Counted from the stretch's first letter, positions 40,936 through 50,302 are shown. The stretch: 64,000 bases of DNA from Bacillus sp. FJAT-27225 (GCF_001685025.1 NZ_MAYU01000022.1:481724-545723), one strand, 5' to 3'. Notes: generated by a model from the letters alone, not told the origin. Program-made: numbers and translations.

Positions 40936-40970
40936 GAGACCCAGTGTGAAGGGGTCTCTTTTCTTTTTTA
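40936..40970 (+). terminator. Terminator after splA homologue
   Basis: GAGACCC-agtgtgaag-GGGTCTC followed by TTTTCTTTTTT. Confidence 0.85.
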
Positions 40971-41071
40971 GCTAAAACCAGCCCCAAAAAATGGGTTTAC
41001 CTTCTCTAATTGTGGGTTATAGAGGATGGGTAGAGTGTATTTTCAAAAAATTGAAAACAGGAGGGAAAGTT

Positions 41072-42367
41072 ATGAAAAACAAACGTAAAATTTTTGCTGC
41101 CCTTTCCTCAGCTACACTTGCCTTATTCTTAGCTGCCTGCCAATCTTCATCCGATACTTCCGGAAATGAATCGGATTCCGCGAATAAAGACAAAAAAGTG
41201 AAGATTACATACGCACGCGGAGCAGATTCAACTGGAAGTACCGAAAAATTAATTGAAGCTTTTGAGAAAGCACATCCCAATATTGATGTGGAATACCTGG
41301 AAATGCCGAATGACAGCGGGCAGCAGCATAATCAATATGTTACGGCCTTTAGCTCTCAAAGTGATGAAATTGATGTATTTGATGCCGACGTTGTCTGGCC
41401 TGCAGAATTTGCCCAAGCGAATTATGCGCTTGAACTGGACAGGCTGATTGAAAAAGATGGAATCAACATGGACGATTATTTCCCAGCAACAGTCCAGGCC
41501 GGAAAATTTGGCGGCAAACAGTGGGCAATGCCAAAATACATGGATGCCGGTCTCCTATACTACCGAAAAGACATTGTACAAACCCCTCCAAAAACTTGGG
41601 ATGAGTTAATCGCTGCAGCCAAAGAGTCCCAGGGTAAAGAAGGGACAAAATTTGGTTTTGTTCTTCAGGCAAACCAGTATGAAGGGCTTGTTGTCAATGC
41701 CATGGAGTTCATCGCCTCTTATGGCGGGCAAGTCATTGATGAAAACAACAAGGTAGTCATCGACAGCCCTGAATCAATTAAAGGATTATCGAAAATGGTC
41801 GAAGTCGTGAATAGCGGGATTGCTCCGAACAACATCCTGACCTTTACGGAAACCGAAACCGAAACAGCGTTTATTGAAGGCCAAACCGCATTGGCGCGAA
41901 ACTGGCCATACATGTATCGCTCGGCAGCTGACAAGGAACGCTCCAAAGTACTCGACAAAGTCGGCTTTGCTCTTTTGCCTGCCGGTGACAAAGGGTCTGC
42001 TTCCACACTTGGAGGATATATGACCATGATCAACCGCTACACAGATGAGCCAGAAGCTGCGTGGGAATTCGTAAAATGGATGACCGGGAAGGAAGGGCAA
42101 ACAATTTCCGCTGTGGAGGGTGGAAGGGCGCCTACCCTGAAAGCTCTTTATGAGGACGATAAAATTAAAGAGGCGGCACCTGTGTTCGGAAACGAAGAAT
42201 TTGTAAATGTGCTGCACAGTGCAGTCCCTCGTCCGGTTACCCCAAATTACCAGGAGGTTTCCGATATCATGCAAATTGAGATTTCACAGGCTTTGACTAA
42301 AAAAATAACCCCTGAACAAGCAATTAAAAATATGCAGCAAAAAATGGAGGCTGCTTTAAACAAGTAA
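41072..42367 (+). CDS. ABC transporter sugar-binding lipoprotein (MalE/trehalose type)
   Basis: A 431-aa solute-binding protein of cluster B. Lipoprotein signal MKNKRKIFAALSSATLALFLAAC with lipobox LAAC, then the mature protein with the MalE-type fold (DVEYLEMPNDSGQQHNQYVTAF, PKYMDAGLLYYRKDI, WPYMYRS). The sequence resembles trehalose/maltose or sucrose binders, but the ligand cannot be read. ATG 41072 follows AGGAGGGAAAGTT. The two permease genes follow after a repeat. Confidence 0.88.
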   Translation: MKNKRKIFAALSSATLALFLAACQSSSDTSGNESDSANKDKKVKITYARGADSTGSTEKLIEAFEKAHPNIDVEYLEMPNDSGQQHNQYVTAFSSQSDEIDVFDADVVWPAEFAQANYALELDRLIEKDGINMDDYFPATVQAGKFGGKQWAMPKYMDAGLLYYRKDIVQTPPKTWDELIAAAKESQGKEGTKFGFVLQANQYEGLVVNAMEFIASYGGQVIDENNKVVIDSPESIKGLSKMVEVVNSGIAPNNILTFTETETETAFIEGQTALARNWPYMYRSAADKERSKVLDKVGFALLPAGDKGSASTLGGYMTMINRYTDEPEAAWEFVKWMTGKEGQTISAVEGGRAPTLKALYEDDKIKEAAPVFGNEEFVNVLHSAVPRPVTPNYQEVSDIMQIEISQALTKKITPEQAIKNMQQKMEAALNK

Positions 42368-42372
42368 TAATC

Positions 42373-42526
42373 AAAAGCGCAAGCGCCTTGGACATCGCCG
42401 TACAAACTGGAGGGGCTTCGACTGAGATAAAGGAATCACGAAGAGTGTTAGCGATTCGATGATGACTTATCGTAGGGAGGAGACCTGAAGTTTGCTAGGC
42501 GATAGGCGCTGGAGCTAGACGTGGAC
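42373..42526. repeat. Dispersed repeat element, copy B
   Basis: Starts AAAAGCGCAAGCGCC and ends GGCGCTGGAGCTAGAC, the same ends as copy A at 35184-35495, but only about 150 bp long. It separates the binding-protein gene from its permeases. Confidence 0.6.
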
Positions 42527-42583
42527 AATCTCGATAAAAGAGTTATCCACAATTACGAAATCCAAAGTTTTCTAAGAACGAGA

Positions 42584-42618
42584 AGGTGGGTGTTTTGCGC
42601 ACCCGCCTTTTTTCTTTT
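42584..42618 (+). terminator. Terminator-like hairpin inside the ABC operon
   Basis: GGTGGGTG-ttttg-CGCACCCGCC with a T-run, 27 bp before the first permease gene. It may lower permease expression relative to the binding protein. Confidence 0.75.
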
Positions 42619-42644
42619 AGAACCTGTATAAAGAGGTGTTAGCA

Positions 42645-43970
42645 ATGTCAAAAAAGCCTGGGCAAGGTTTTAGCCTGAATGAAAAACAGCTCGGTTATAT
42701 GATGGTTCTACCATCGTTACTATTAATCATTGGAATCATCATCTGGCCCATTACCCAATCTTTTTGGAACAGTTTGTTTGACTATCGCCTGAATGACCCG
42801 ACGAGGTCCCAAAAAATGTTGACAGACCATATTGATCTGGAGAGATATGCAAACAACTACTATTATTTATCAAATTCACTTGAGGAATTGGCAGAGACTA
42901 GCGATAATCCCGATATTCAGAAGACAGTCTCATCCATACAGAAGGATATTGGTCAGCAGCATGCCAACCTCATCAGCGACAGTGAAATTGAAAACAAATA
43001 CAACCAGGTCAATGACTTGATTGCATCCTTTAAGCCGGTAACAGATACAGAATTGAAATTCACAAAACTTGAATCGGATGTAGCAGAAAGCTATACTGCA
43101 GCGCTGAATCAGGCAGTAGAGGAGATTGCGTCTCTTGACCTTGTAACTGACCAGGATGATCTGGCAAATGATTTAACCCAGCAGATTCAGGAAACCAGAG
43201 CTTCAATTTTGAAATCGAACTTTATCGGATTTAAAAATTACTCCTACTACTTCCAGAATGAGCGAATGTGGCAATCGCTTTGGAATACGACCGTGTTTAC
43301 TGTGATTTCCGTTTTTTTTGAACTTGTCATCGGTTTAATGATTGCCTTACTCATCAACCGGGCTTTTTTTGGAAGAGGCGTAGTAAGGGCTGCTGTCCTC
43401 ATTCCCTGGGCTATTCCTACGGCTGTTTCCGCCATGATGTGGAAGTATTTATACGATGGCCAATCCGGAATCATTGCTCATTATTTTGAGAAATTTGGGC
43501 TGATTGAAAGTGCGGGTGATTTGCTGACAACCTCGGCTGGAGCAATGTTCTCCATTATTTTTACTGATGTGTGGAAAACCACTCCATACATGGCATTGCT
43601 ATTGCTCGCTGGCTTGCAGACGATTCCTTCTTCGCTATATGAAGCTGCACAGGTGGATGGTGCGAATAAGTTTCAGCAGTTTTTTAAAATCACCCTGCCC
43701 CTGCTCAAATCTTCAATACTTGTTGCACTTTTGTTCAGGACGCTGGACGCCTTCAGAGTGTTTGACTTGATTTATGTCTTGACTGGCGGCGGGCCAGCGA
43801 ATTCGACAGAATCGATTACGGTTTACGCGTATAAAACTTTATTCTCCCAGCAAAACTTCGGCGCGGGATCTGTTCTTTCTGTCATTGTTTTCCTCGCGGT
43901 CGCCTTGATCAGTATGATTTACATCCGTTTTATTGGCTCAGACTTGTTTGAAGGAAGAGTAAAGAAGTAG
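42645..43970 (+). CDS. ABC sugar permease with large MalF-like extracytoplasmic insertion
   Basis: A 441-aa permease. Helix 1 is residues 18-40 (YMMVLPSLLLIIGIIIW). Residues ~51-190 form a soluble, charged, coiled-coil-like insertion, then the five-helix core with the EAA loop EAAQVDGANKFQQFF. Ordinary Bacillus UgpA-type permeases are ~300 aa; the insertion recalls the periplasmic P2 loop of MalF. ATG 42645 follows AGAGGTG. No ATPase gene is adjacent; a shared MsmX/UgpC-type ATPase is expected. Confidence 0.85.
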   Translation: MSKKPGQGFSLNEKQLGYMMVLPSLLLIIGIIIWPITQSFWNSLFDYRLNDPTRSQKMLTDHIDLERYANNYYYLSNSLEELAETSDNPDIQKTVSSIQKDIGQQHANLISDSEIENKYNQVNDLIASFKPVTDTELKFTKLESDVAESYTAALNQAVEEIASLDLVTDQDDLANDLTQQIQETRASILKSNFIGFKNYSYYFQNERMWQSLWNTTVFTVISVFFELVIGLMIALLINRAFFGRGVVRAAVLIPWAIPTAVSAMMWKYLYDGQSGIIAHYFEKFGLIESAGDLLTTSAGAMFSIIFTDVWKTTPYMALLLLAGLQTIPSSLYEAAQVDGANKFQQFFKITLPLLKSSILVALLFRTLDAFRVFDLIYVLTGGGPANSTESITVYAYKTLFSQQNFGAGSVLSVIVFLAVALISMIYIRFIGSDLFEGRVKK

Positions 43971-43982
43971 GAGGGTGGAGGA

Positions 43983-44804
43983 ATGAAAAAGAAAGTAGGA
44001 ATTCCATTCTATCTTTTTTTAACAGCGTTTGTATTTTTTGTCATGTTTCCTTTCCTGTGGGTTTTTCTAACATCAATCAAACAGCCAGGAGAGATCTTCT
44101 CTTCCTTTGCCTGGTTTTCCGATAATCCGACATTGGAATCGTATGAGTCCGCCTTAACAACTAGGCCGCTCCTGACGTATATGAAAAACAGCTTTATCGT
44201 ATCCGGATTGACCACCTTAATCGCAATCTTGTTTGCTTCGTTTGCAGCCTATGCGCTGACACGGCTTCCAATCAAATTTAAAGGGCTGATTTTGGGGATT
44301 GTACTCGCTTCGTCAATGTTTCCTCACATTGCAATAATGTCACCCATTTATAACTTTGTGAGCGACTTCCACTTGAGGAACACGTATATCGGATTGGTTA
44401 TTCCCTATATCACATTCAGCTTACCGCTAGCCATTTGGCTGCTTTCAACCTTCTTTCAAAAAATACCGTTTGAATTGGAGGAGTCGGCAAAGATGGATGG
44501 TGCCACGCCCTTTCAATCATTCCGGAAAATTATCTTCCCGCTTGCCGCACCAGGAGTTTTCACAACAGCCATTCTGGTATTTATTGCAGCCTGGAATGAA
44601 TACTTGTTTGCGTTGACAATTAATTCAAAGGAAACTGCCCGTACCGTTCCGGTTGGGATTTCACTTTACCAAAGTGATTATACAGTCCCCTGGGGTGACA
44701 TTACCGCGGCAACAGTCATAGTCACGATTCCGATTGTCGTACTTGTGCTAATTTTCCAAAGGCAGATTGTCTCTGGGCTGACATCCGGGTCTGTGAAAGG
44801 ATAA
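43983..44804 (+). CDS. ABC sugar permease (MalG/UgpE type)
   Basis: A 273-aa inner-membrane protein with six membrane helices and the EAA loop EESAKMDGATPFQSFRKIIFPLAAPG. It pairs with the MalF-like permease, 12 bp upstream, to form the channel. ATG 43983 after GGAGGGTGGAGG. Confidence 0.88.
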   Translation: MKKKVGIPFYLFLTAFVFFVMFPFLWVFLTSIKQPGEIFSSFAWFSDNPTLESYESALTTRPLLTYMKNSFIVSGLTTLIAILFASFAAYALTRLPIKFKGLILGIVLASSMFPHIAIMSPIYNFVSDFHLRNTYIGLVIPYITFSLPLAIWLLSTFFQKIPFELEESAKMDGATPFQSFRKIIFPLAAPGVFTTAILVFIAAWNEYLFALTINSKETARTVPVGISLYQSDYTVPWGDITAATVIVTIPIVVLVLIFQRQIVSGLTSGSVKG

Positions 44805-44820
44805 AATTTCTTGCACTATT

Positions 44821-44856
44821 AAAAAGGCCTTACTCAGGAATTAGTAAGGCCTTTTT
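44821..44856 (+). terminator. Terminator of the ABC operon
   Basis: AAAAAGGCCTTACT-caggaatt-AGTAAGGCCTTTTT, a perfect 14-bp stem. Confidence 0.9.
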
Positions 44857-45088
44857 CCTGCCCTTTTTTCCAAAAACAATCGTCTTCTATAGCCTTCTTC
44901 ATCGCATCTGCTCCTATATTGTTACTCCTCCACCTTTTCAGACAATTTTCCAAATCTGTTGGATAAACAACAAAACCAAAGAATTATTGGTGTTGATCCT
45001 ATCCATTAAGGCTTAAGATTCAATTGTAAGCAAAAGTAATAAAACGGAATCAGACGTTTTATTAACACAATGGTTGGAGGGATGGTTA

Positions 45089-45649
45089 ATGCTTAAGATT
45101 GGTATTATTACTGGTAGTACAAGAGAATCAAGAGTAAATATTCAGGTTGCGGAATGGGTCAAGTCAATCGCAGAGAAAAGAACGGATGCTGAATTTGAGC
45201 TGGTAGATATCAAAGATTACGACCTGCCAAGATACAATGAAACTATTCCTGCTATTATGTCACAGGACTATCAAACACCGGAAGCTCATCAGTGGTCAAA
45301 GAAAATTAGCGAACTGGATGGTTTTGTTTTCGTAACACCTGAATACAATAAAGCCATCACGTCTGGGTTAAAAGATGCTATCGATTATTTATATGTTGAG
45401 TGGAGCAATAAAGCAGCAGGAATTGTAAGTTATGGTTCAACTCTTGGAGTCACAGCAGCTAACAATTTGCGTTTGATTCTAACTGTACCGAAGGTCGCAA
45501 CAGTGGGTACACAACCTGCATTAAGTCTTTTCACTGATTTTGAAGAAATGAGAACCTTTAATCCAGCACCGTTTCATGAAGAAACTGTTCAAACCATGTT
45601 GAACGAAGTCGTAGCCTGGTCTGCAGCATTGAAAACAATTAGAGAATAA
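45089..45649 (+). CDS. NAD(P)H-dependent FMN reductase
   Basis: A 186-aa flavodoxin-fold reductase: GIITGSTRESRVNIQVAEWV binds FMN phosphate, and FVFVTPEYNKAITSGLKDAIDYLY is the family signature. It may act as an azoreductase or quinone reductase. ATG 45089 follows GGAGGGATGG. Single-gene unit ending at terminators 45667-45692. Confidence 0.88.
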   Translation: MLKIGIITGSTRESRVNIQVAEWVKSIAEKRTDAEFELVDIKDYDLPRYNETIPAIMSQDYQTPEAHQWSKKISELDGFVFVTPEYNKAITSGLKDAIDYLYVEWSNKAAGIVSYGSTLGVTAANNLRLILTVPKVATVGTQPALSLFTDFEEMRTFNPAPFHEETVQTMLNEVVAWSAALKTIRE

Positions 45650-45666
45650 TTTAATGAAACGATGTA

Positions 45667-45692
45667 AAGCGAGGAATACTTGTTCCTCGCTT
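45667..45692 (+). terminator. Terminator of the FMN reductase gene
   Basis: AAGCGAGGAA and TTCCTCGCTT arms around a 6-base loop, followed by CTTC. Confidence 0.75.
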
Positions 45693-45790
45693 CTTCATGG
45701 ATTAAAAACCTCGCCTTAAAAAATACGCTTGTTACTCTGAGCTGCCATCCTTGCCTGTGAAGATATAAATTCATTGCTTAAAGCAATATA

Positions 45791-45830
45791 AAAAAAGCCT
45801 TACTCAAAAAATTGAGCAAGGCCTATTTTC
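45791..45830. terminator. Second hairpin, probably bidirectional
   Basis: GCCTTACTCAA and TTGAGCAAGGC arms with A-run before and T-rich after; can serve the convergent gene at 45900. Confidence 0.7.
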
Positions 45831-45899
45831 TCACTGAAAGCTGGCACCTCTTAAGCTAAATGTATGATCTTACACCGAGGCTTTACTGCTGCCGTGATT

Positions 45900-46607
45900 T
45901 TAATTCAACCCAAGTTCTTTCTGCTTCTTGGTGACAGCCTTCATAAGTTCCTCATCATCAACGACAGGAACATCCGGATCCCATTGATCACCCTGCGGAA
46001 GGTCAAACTGGAATTTCTCTGCGTACGGCGCTGGGCGGTTCATCATATACTCCACAATTTCATGCTTGATGAATTCCCTTGCCTCTTGCGGCGTCCGTTT
46101 GCCTGTCACAACTTCGTGCATCATATTAATTGAAAGTGTATTGGCACCTTCATTATCGCAATGGACCGACACTTCCCCTTTTGTTCGGTCAATAACCAGA
46201 CTGCCCTCCAGCTGGGCAACGAGCCCTACTTTGTCTGCCGGCACATGATAATCAATGAATTGCTCGAGCACATCGGAGTGTGGTTCCGGAAAATCATGCG
46301 GCACTTCGTCACGAAATGCAATCGTCCGTTTCCAAGGTCCGTTATTGTACCAAATTAAATAACTAGGACTTGCTTCATTTGGCGGCCCATAAAACTTCAT
46401 CGTGTTTTCAGCAGCCATCCTGGCCGTGGCTGGCCATTCCTTGATGATGCCCTTCACCGAATCTGAATCAACAAAAGCTGTCGTATCTTTCTCCGCGCTT
46501 CCAGTCTTATGCAATTTTTTGTTGGCTGCCATTGCAGTAGCCGCTAATTCCAGGCGGGCTTCGCCAGGTGCCTGTTCTGCTGCTGTCTTATTCGAATTTT
46601 TCTCCAT
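45900..46607 (-). CDS. Hypothetical soluble protein
   Basis: A 235-aa cytosolic protein with no signal peptide. It has an Ala-rich N-terminus (AAEQAPGEARLELAATAMAANKK), a core with YGPPNEASPSYLIWYNNGPWKRTI and HDFPEPHSDVLEQFIDYHVP, and an acidic C-terminus. I do not recognise the family. ATG 46607 is preceded by AAAGGAGGGC. It looks like a conserved Bacillus protein of unknown function. Confidence 0.65.
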   Translation of the reverse strand: MEKNSNKTAAEQAPGEARLELAATAMAANKKLHKTGSAEKDTTAFVDSDSVKGIIKEWPATARMAAENTMKFYGPPNEASPSYLIWYNNGPWKRTIAFRDEVPHDFPEPHSDVLEQFIDYHVPADKVGLVAQLEGSLVIDRTKGEVSVHCDNEGANTLSINMMHEVVTGKRTPQEAREFIKHEIVEYMMNRPAPYAEKFQFDLPQGDQWDPDVPVVDDEELMKAVTKKQKELGLN

Positions 46608-47016
46608 TGATAGCCCTCCTTTTGTTTTTCCATACATTTTCCTCTTCCCGATCTGGCTTTCAATAAACTTTTTAGAAAAGAGGATCCTGTTTTGATAAGG
46701 AGTGGTTGTTTCGAGTAAAGGGAATTCTGGCTAATGAGGCGATAGTTGTATTCTCGAGTAGATCAAATCCAGTTTCGAAGCTAAATGGTTTTTCAATACT
46801 AACTTTCCATTATTTCCTTCATGGGGTATAACTCTTTCATTATACTTTAATTCATTTTTTTGTCTTCAGAATCGGACATAACCCCAAAAAACATATATCA
46901 GAAAATTCTTTATTAATGTGCTGTAATTATAAGATTATATTAGTAAAATGGTAGTAAGGAAATGGCAGCGTAGAGATTGAAGTATTTTAAATTGAGTGGT
47001 AGCAGGAGTGGTCTTT
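46608..47016. other. Intergenic region upstream of glpP
   Basis: AT-rich; no gene or strong hairpin seen. The last ~100 bp should hold the glpP promoter, but no consensus stands out. Confidence 0.4.
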
Positions 47017-47583
47017 ATGGTTAATATCGTAGATTTAGTGCAGTCACAAGTTATTGCATCCGTCAAAGAAGAGGCGGATATTGAGAAAGCAATCAAAAGC
47101 AAGGCAAACATTGTATTTCTTTTAACTGGTAATTTAATTAATATGAAAGACTATGTTGACCGTTTACGAAAAGCCGGTAAGCAGATTTTTATCCATATCG
47201 ATTTTATTGAGGGATTATCGAATACAAAGAGTGCAATCCAATTTATCGCCTACACATGGAATCCTACTGGAATTATTACAACAAAGAGTTCACTTATTAA
47301 GTACGCAAAAGAAGCAAAAATGATGACAATTCAACGAATTTTCCTTATTGATGGTGCTGCCATTTCAAAGGGAATTGAAATGAGTCTTTCTTGTAAGCCT
47401 GATGCCATTGAAGTATTACCAGGTTTAATGCCGACTATTATTGATAGATTAGCGGGTTCTGTGAATATACCAGTTATTGCCGGGGGATTAATTAGTTCAA
47501 AAGAAGACATATTACAAGGCCTTGAAGCTGGAGCCTTGGCTATTTCGTCTGGAAATCCTGCATTGTGGAATTTTGATCTTTAG
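47017..47583 (+). CDS. glpP: Glycerol-3-phosphate-responsive antiterminator GlpP
   Basis: A 188-aa protein of the GlpP family, a TIM-barrel RNA-binding regulator: VIASVKEEADIEKAIKSKANIVFLLTGNLINMKDYV, then HIDFIEGLSNTKSAIQFI and PDAIEVLPGLMPTIIDRLAGSVNIPVIAGGLISSKEDI. With glycerol-3-phosphate bound it lets RNA polymerase read through leader terminators of glp genes. ATG 47017 follows GCAGGAG. Three candidate target leaders are in this window. Confidence 0.93.
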   Translation: MVNIVDLVQSQVIASVKEEADIEKAIKSKANIVFLLTGNLINMKDYVDRLRKAGKQIFIHIDFIEGLSNTKSAIQFIAYTWNPTGIITTKSSLIKYAKEAKMMTIQRIFLIDGAAISKGIEMSLSCKPDAIEVLPGLMPTIIDRLAGSVNIPVIAGGLISSKEDILQGLEAGALAISSGNPALWNFDL

Positions 47584-47608
47584 AAATGACAAAACTTTGA
47601 TACATTAG

Positions 47609-47647
47609 AAAGAGGCGAATCTGCTTTTCGCAGACTGCCTCTTTTTA
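47609..47647. terminator. Bidirectional terminator between glpP and mgtC-like gene
   Basis: AAAGAGGC...GCCTCTTTTT with an inner CTGC-ttttc-GCAG; strong for both convergent genes. Confidence 0.85.
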
Positions 47648-48376
47648 CCTTGCAATTTCAGTGCTATGGATATGTTCAATGTTTGATATTTCATTATAAA
47701 TTTCTGGGGCTGATAATCTATGGTTGGCTTTTAGTTTTAAATCAATAAGAAATGAGCCATCCCGTAAATCCTTAATCCTTACATGTTCAATCTTTATATG
47801 ATCTTCCTCTATCTTTCTTATGACTTCACCGATGAAAGCCCGATCCCTTAAGATTATCTTTAAGCTAAGCTCTTTAGAATTAAGTTTCCAAAATCCAAGC
47901 AAGTTGATGACATTTGGAATAAGTTCGACACTGATAATGATAAGCACCACTCCTATTATCGCCTCAATATAGAAGCCAGCTCCACAGGCAATTCCAATTC
48001 CTGCTGCACCCCATACCATTGCTGCAGTAGTGATACCTGTTATCGTGTCATCCTCTTTCCGTAAAATTACTCCAGCACCCAAAAATCCTATTCCAGAGAC
48101 GATTTGAGCTGCTAAACGAAGGGGATCCATTTGAATGTTAATAAACTTTGAACCCGGAAATAAGTAGGCTGATTGAATTGATACAATAGTTAACAAGCAG
48201 CTTACAATAGAAATAACCAAGCTTGTTTTTAATCCGAATGGCTTTCGCTTTAACTCACGCTCCAAACCTATGGCCAATCCCAGTACTGCCGAAATCAATA
48301 GTTTTATTATCATTTCTATATCGATTGGTTGAAGTGTCGTTTTAACTATCCACACCTTCCTTCTATCATTATCCAA
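47645..48376 (-). CDS. MgtC/SapB family membrane protein
   Basis: A 243-aa protein with four to five N-terminal membrane helices (LLISAVLGLAIGLERELKRKPFGLKTSLVI and GIGFLGAGVILRKED, the MgtC signature) and a C-terminal ACT-like domain (~155-243). MgtC proteins affect magnesium adaptation and ATP synthase. The start is uncertain: the first codon is TTG 48376, but a GTG at 48358 is also possible. Confidence 0.85.
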   Translation of the reverse strand: MDNDRRKVWIVKTTLQPIDIEMIIKLLISAVLGLAIGLERELKRKPFGLKTSLVISIVSCLLTIVSIQSAYLFPGSKFINIQMDPLRLAAQIVSGIGFLGAGVILRKEDDTITGITTAAMVWGAAGIGIACGAGFYIEAIIGVVLIIISVELIPNVINLLGFWKLNSKELSLKIILRDRAFIGEVIRKIEEDHIKIEHVRIKDLRDGSFLIDLKLKANHRLSAPEIYNEISNIEHIHSTEIAR

Positions 48377-48397
48377 AAAGTTTTTTTAGAGAGTTCA

Positions 48398-49177
48398 TTA
48401 TAGTTTTGTAATCTCCTTAATACTGTCAAGAACATAAGTTGGTTTATAAACTGCATTCTTCACCATATCAGCCGTCGTAATCCCTGTCAGCACAAGAACA
48501 GTATTCAACCCATTCTCAACCCCCATCCGAATATCAGTTTCCAACCGATCTCCGACCATGAAGCATTGATCCGGATGTAACTGAAGTATTTCATTGATAA
48601 CGAACTCAGCTGTTAATCGCGATGGTTTTCCAATAATAAAATCAATCGGCTGCCCTGTAGCTCCTTCCAAAGCTCCAATCATCGCACCGCAATCGGGGAT
48701 TTCTCCTCCCCCATATACCGGACAAGTCCGGTCTGGATTTGTCGCCAAGATTGTCGCCTTATTAATCCAGGCCTGGTAGGCAGCATTCAGTTTCTCATAA
48801 TTGAACTGGCGATCCCAACCCAACACAACATGTGTTGCTTGATTAGGATCATCGGTCAGTTTAATATGTTCCGCCTTTAATTCTTCAAATAACGGCTCTT
48901 CCCCAATGACTAATACGGAATCCTCATCTTTCATAGTCTCCTTCAAATATTTCACAGTAATAAAGTTCGAATTAATGACTTCATCTAAAGAAACTTGGAT
49001 TCCAAATTTATTGAGCTTGTTCACATAATCATAACGAGTAGCAATCGACTTGTTTGTTAAGAAAATGACTTTGTGACCTCTATCTCTTAAACTGTTAATT
49101 GCCTCAACCGCACCATCAATTACTTGGTCATCCAAATACACCGTTCCATCCAAATCAAAAATAAATCCTTTAACCAT
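48398..49177 (-). CDS. HAD-IIA sugar phosphatase (NagD/AraL-like)
   Basis: A 259-aa HAD hydrolase: motif I FDLDGTVYLDD, motif II FLTNKS, C2-type cap, motif III/IV GKPSR and GDRLETDI. Relatives dephosphorylate sugar phosphates, nucleotides or glycerol phosphates. In this neighbourhood a glycerol-phosphate phosphatase role is attractive but unproven. ATG 49177 is preceded by GGAGGATGCTGAG. Confidence 0.88.
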   Translation of the reverse strand: MVKGFIFDLDGTVYLDDQVIDGAVEAINSLRDRGHKVIFLTNKSIATRYDYVNKLNKFGIQVSLDEVINSNFITVKYLKETMKDEDSVLVIGEEPLFEELKAEHIKLTDDPNQATHVVLGWDRQFNYEKLNAAYQAWINKATILATNPDRTCPVYGGGEIPDCGAMIGALEGATGQPIDFIIGKPSRLTAEFVINEILQLHPDQCFMVGDRLETDIRMGVENGLNTVLVLTGITTADMVKNAVYKPTYVLDSIKEITKL

Positions 49178-49387
49178 CTCAGCATCCTCCACGAACATTT
49201 AATGTTAATTGAATCTGCGCTTTTTCTTTGTCTTCATACTGTTAAGAAAGCATCTCTTAGGTTTGTAAAGATTGCCTAGAGCGGCACATTATGGGGAAAA
49301 CCTTAAGATCTTCGAACTCCCCAAGTCCTGAGCAGTGGTCCATGAGCACAAACCAACCCATAAGATAAATCCATGCAAGATAAAAAT

Positions 49388-49437
49388 AAAAACCCAGCTA
49401 TAAGAAACCTCTAAAGGTTTAAAATAGCCGGGTTTTC
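49388..49437 (-). terminator. Terminator of the ugp-type operon
   Basis: AAACCCaGCTAT and ATAGCcGGGTTT arms with a T-rich tail; it lies 55 bp after the last gene of the operon. Confidence 0.75.
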
Positions 49438-49492
49438 TCCTCATCTCTTCCCCATGCGCGATTATTTATTTTCACTATATACTGCGTAAAAT

Positions 49493-50275
49493 TTACACGA
49501 GTAAACTTTTCAAATCAAGATAAGATTTTTTTGCAAAATCCAATGATTTCATTTCAAAATTAACAATATAATCAGCTGTATCCTCTCTGAGCAATTGAAT
49601 GATTCCATCGAATGGAATTTCTCCATCACCAATGGATAAATGCTCATCTAAAAATCCATGATTATCATTTAGATGAAAAACTTTAATATATGGTTTAAGG
49701 GATAGCAATTCTTCATAAAAACTGTTTCGACTAGATAAAAACGCATGGCCTGTATCGAAACACACCTTAACTTTATCCTTGTTTAAAACGTCAATAATCT
49801 TTAATAAATCGGAGCTTTTTGATCCAATTTCATATTCGTACGGTGGCACATTTTCCAGGATCAACAAGGCCTTATCTGGTAATTCACAGCATTTTTGTTG
49901 AAAGAACTTCTGAATATTTCCCAGCCCCCGCTCATGATCCTTTAACCTTCCGGGATGAAAGAGAATATAGTCACTCTCGAAAAAATTAACAAGCTCCATG
50001 CAATGTCCCCATACCTCATCTGTCTTTAATCGAACAGCGGCATCAGCACTAGCAGGATTAAAGTTTGTAATGGGAGCATGAAAATGAATCGAGGCCTCGT
50101 ACTCATTCAATAGGCTGCGAAGTCCTCTTCGTCTTGTGCGACTCCAGGAAAGCATTTCGTAGCCGTGCCCTTCACACATGATCTCGATAGCCTTCCACCC
50201 ATTCTTTAAAATCCTTTGAATGGCTTCTTCGATCGGCAAATCAATTAAATTATAGGATGACACTACTGTTTTCAA
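49493..50275 (-). CDS. Endonuclease-IV-like TIM-barrel protein at the end of the ugp-type operon
   Basis: A 260-aa AP_endonuc_2/xylose-isomerase-like barrel. Likely metal ligands: Glu in LILENVPP, Asp/His in CFDTGHAF, His in FHLNDNHG, Asp/Glu in GDGEIPF and Glu in NFEMK. The family includes isomerases, epimerases and phosphodiesterase-like endonuclease IV. It follows the transporter genes where E. coli has ugpQ (glycerophosphodiesterase), so it may perform that cleavage (inference). ATG 50275. Confidence 0.75.
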   Translation of the reverse strand: MKTVVSSYNLIDLPIEEAIQRILKNGWKAIEIMCEGHGYEMLSWSRTRRRGLRSLLNEYEASIHFHAPITNFNPASADAAVRLKTDEVWGHCMELVNFFESDYILFHPGRLKDHERGLGNIQKFFQQKCCELPDKALLILENVPPYEYEIGSKSSDLLKIIDVLNKDKVKVCFDTGHAFLSSRNSFYEELLSLKPYIKVFHLNDNHGFLDEHLSIGDGEIPFDGIIQLLREDTADYIVNFEMKSLDFAKKSYLDLKSLLV

Positions 50276-50302
50276 CGTAATCCCTCATTACTCTATCAAT
50301 CT

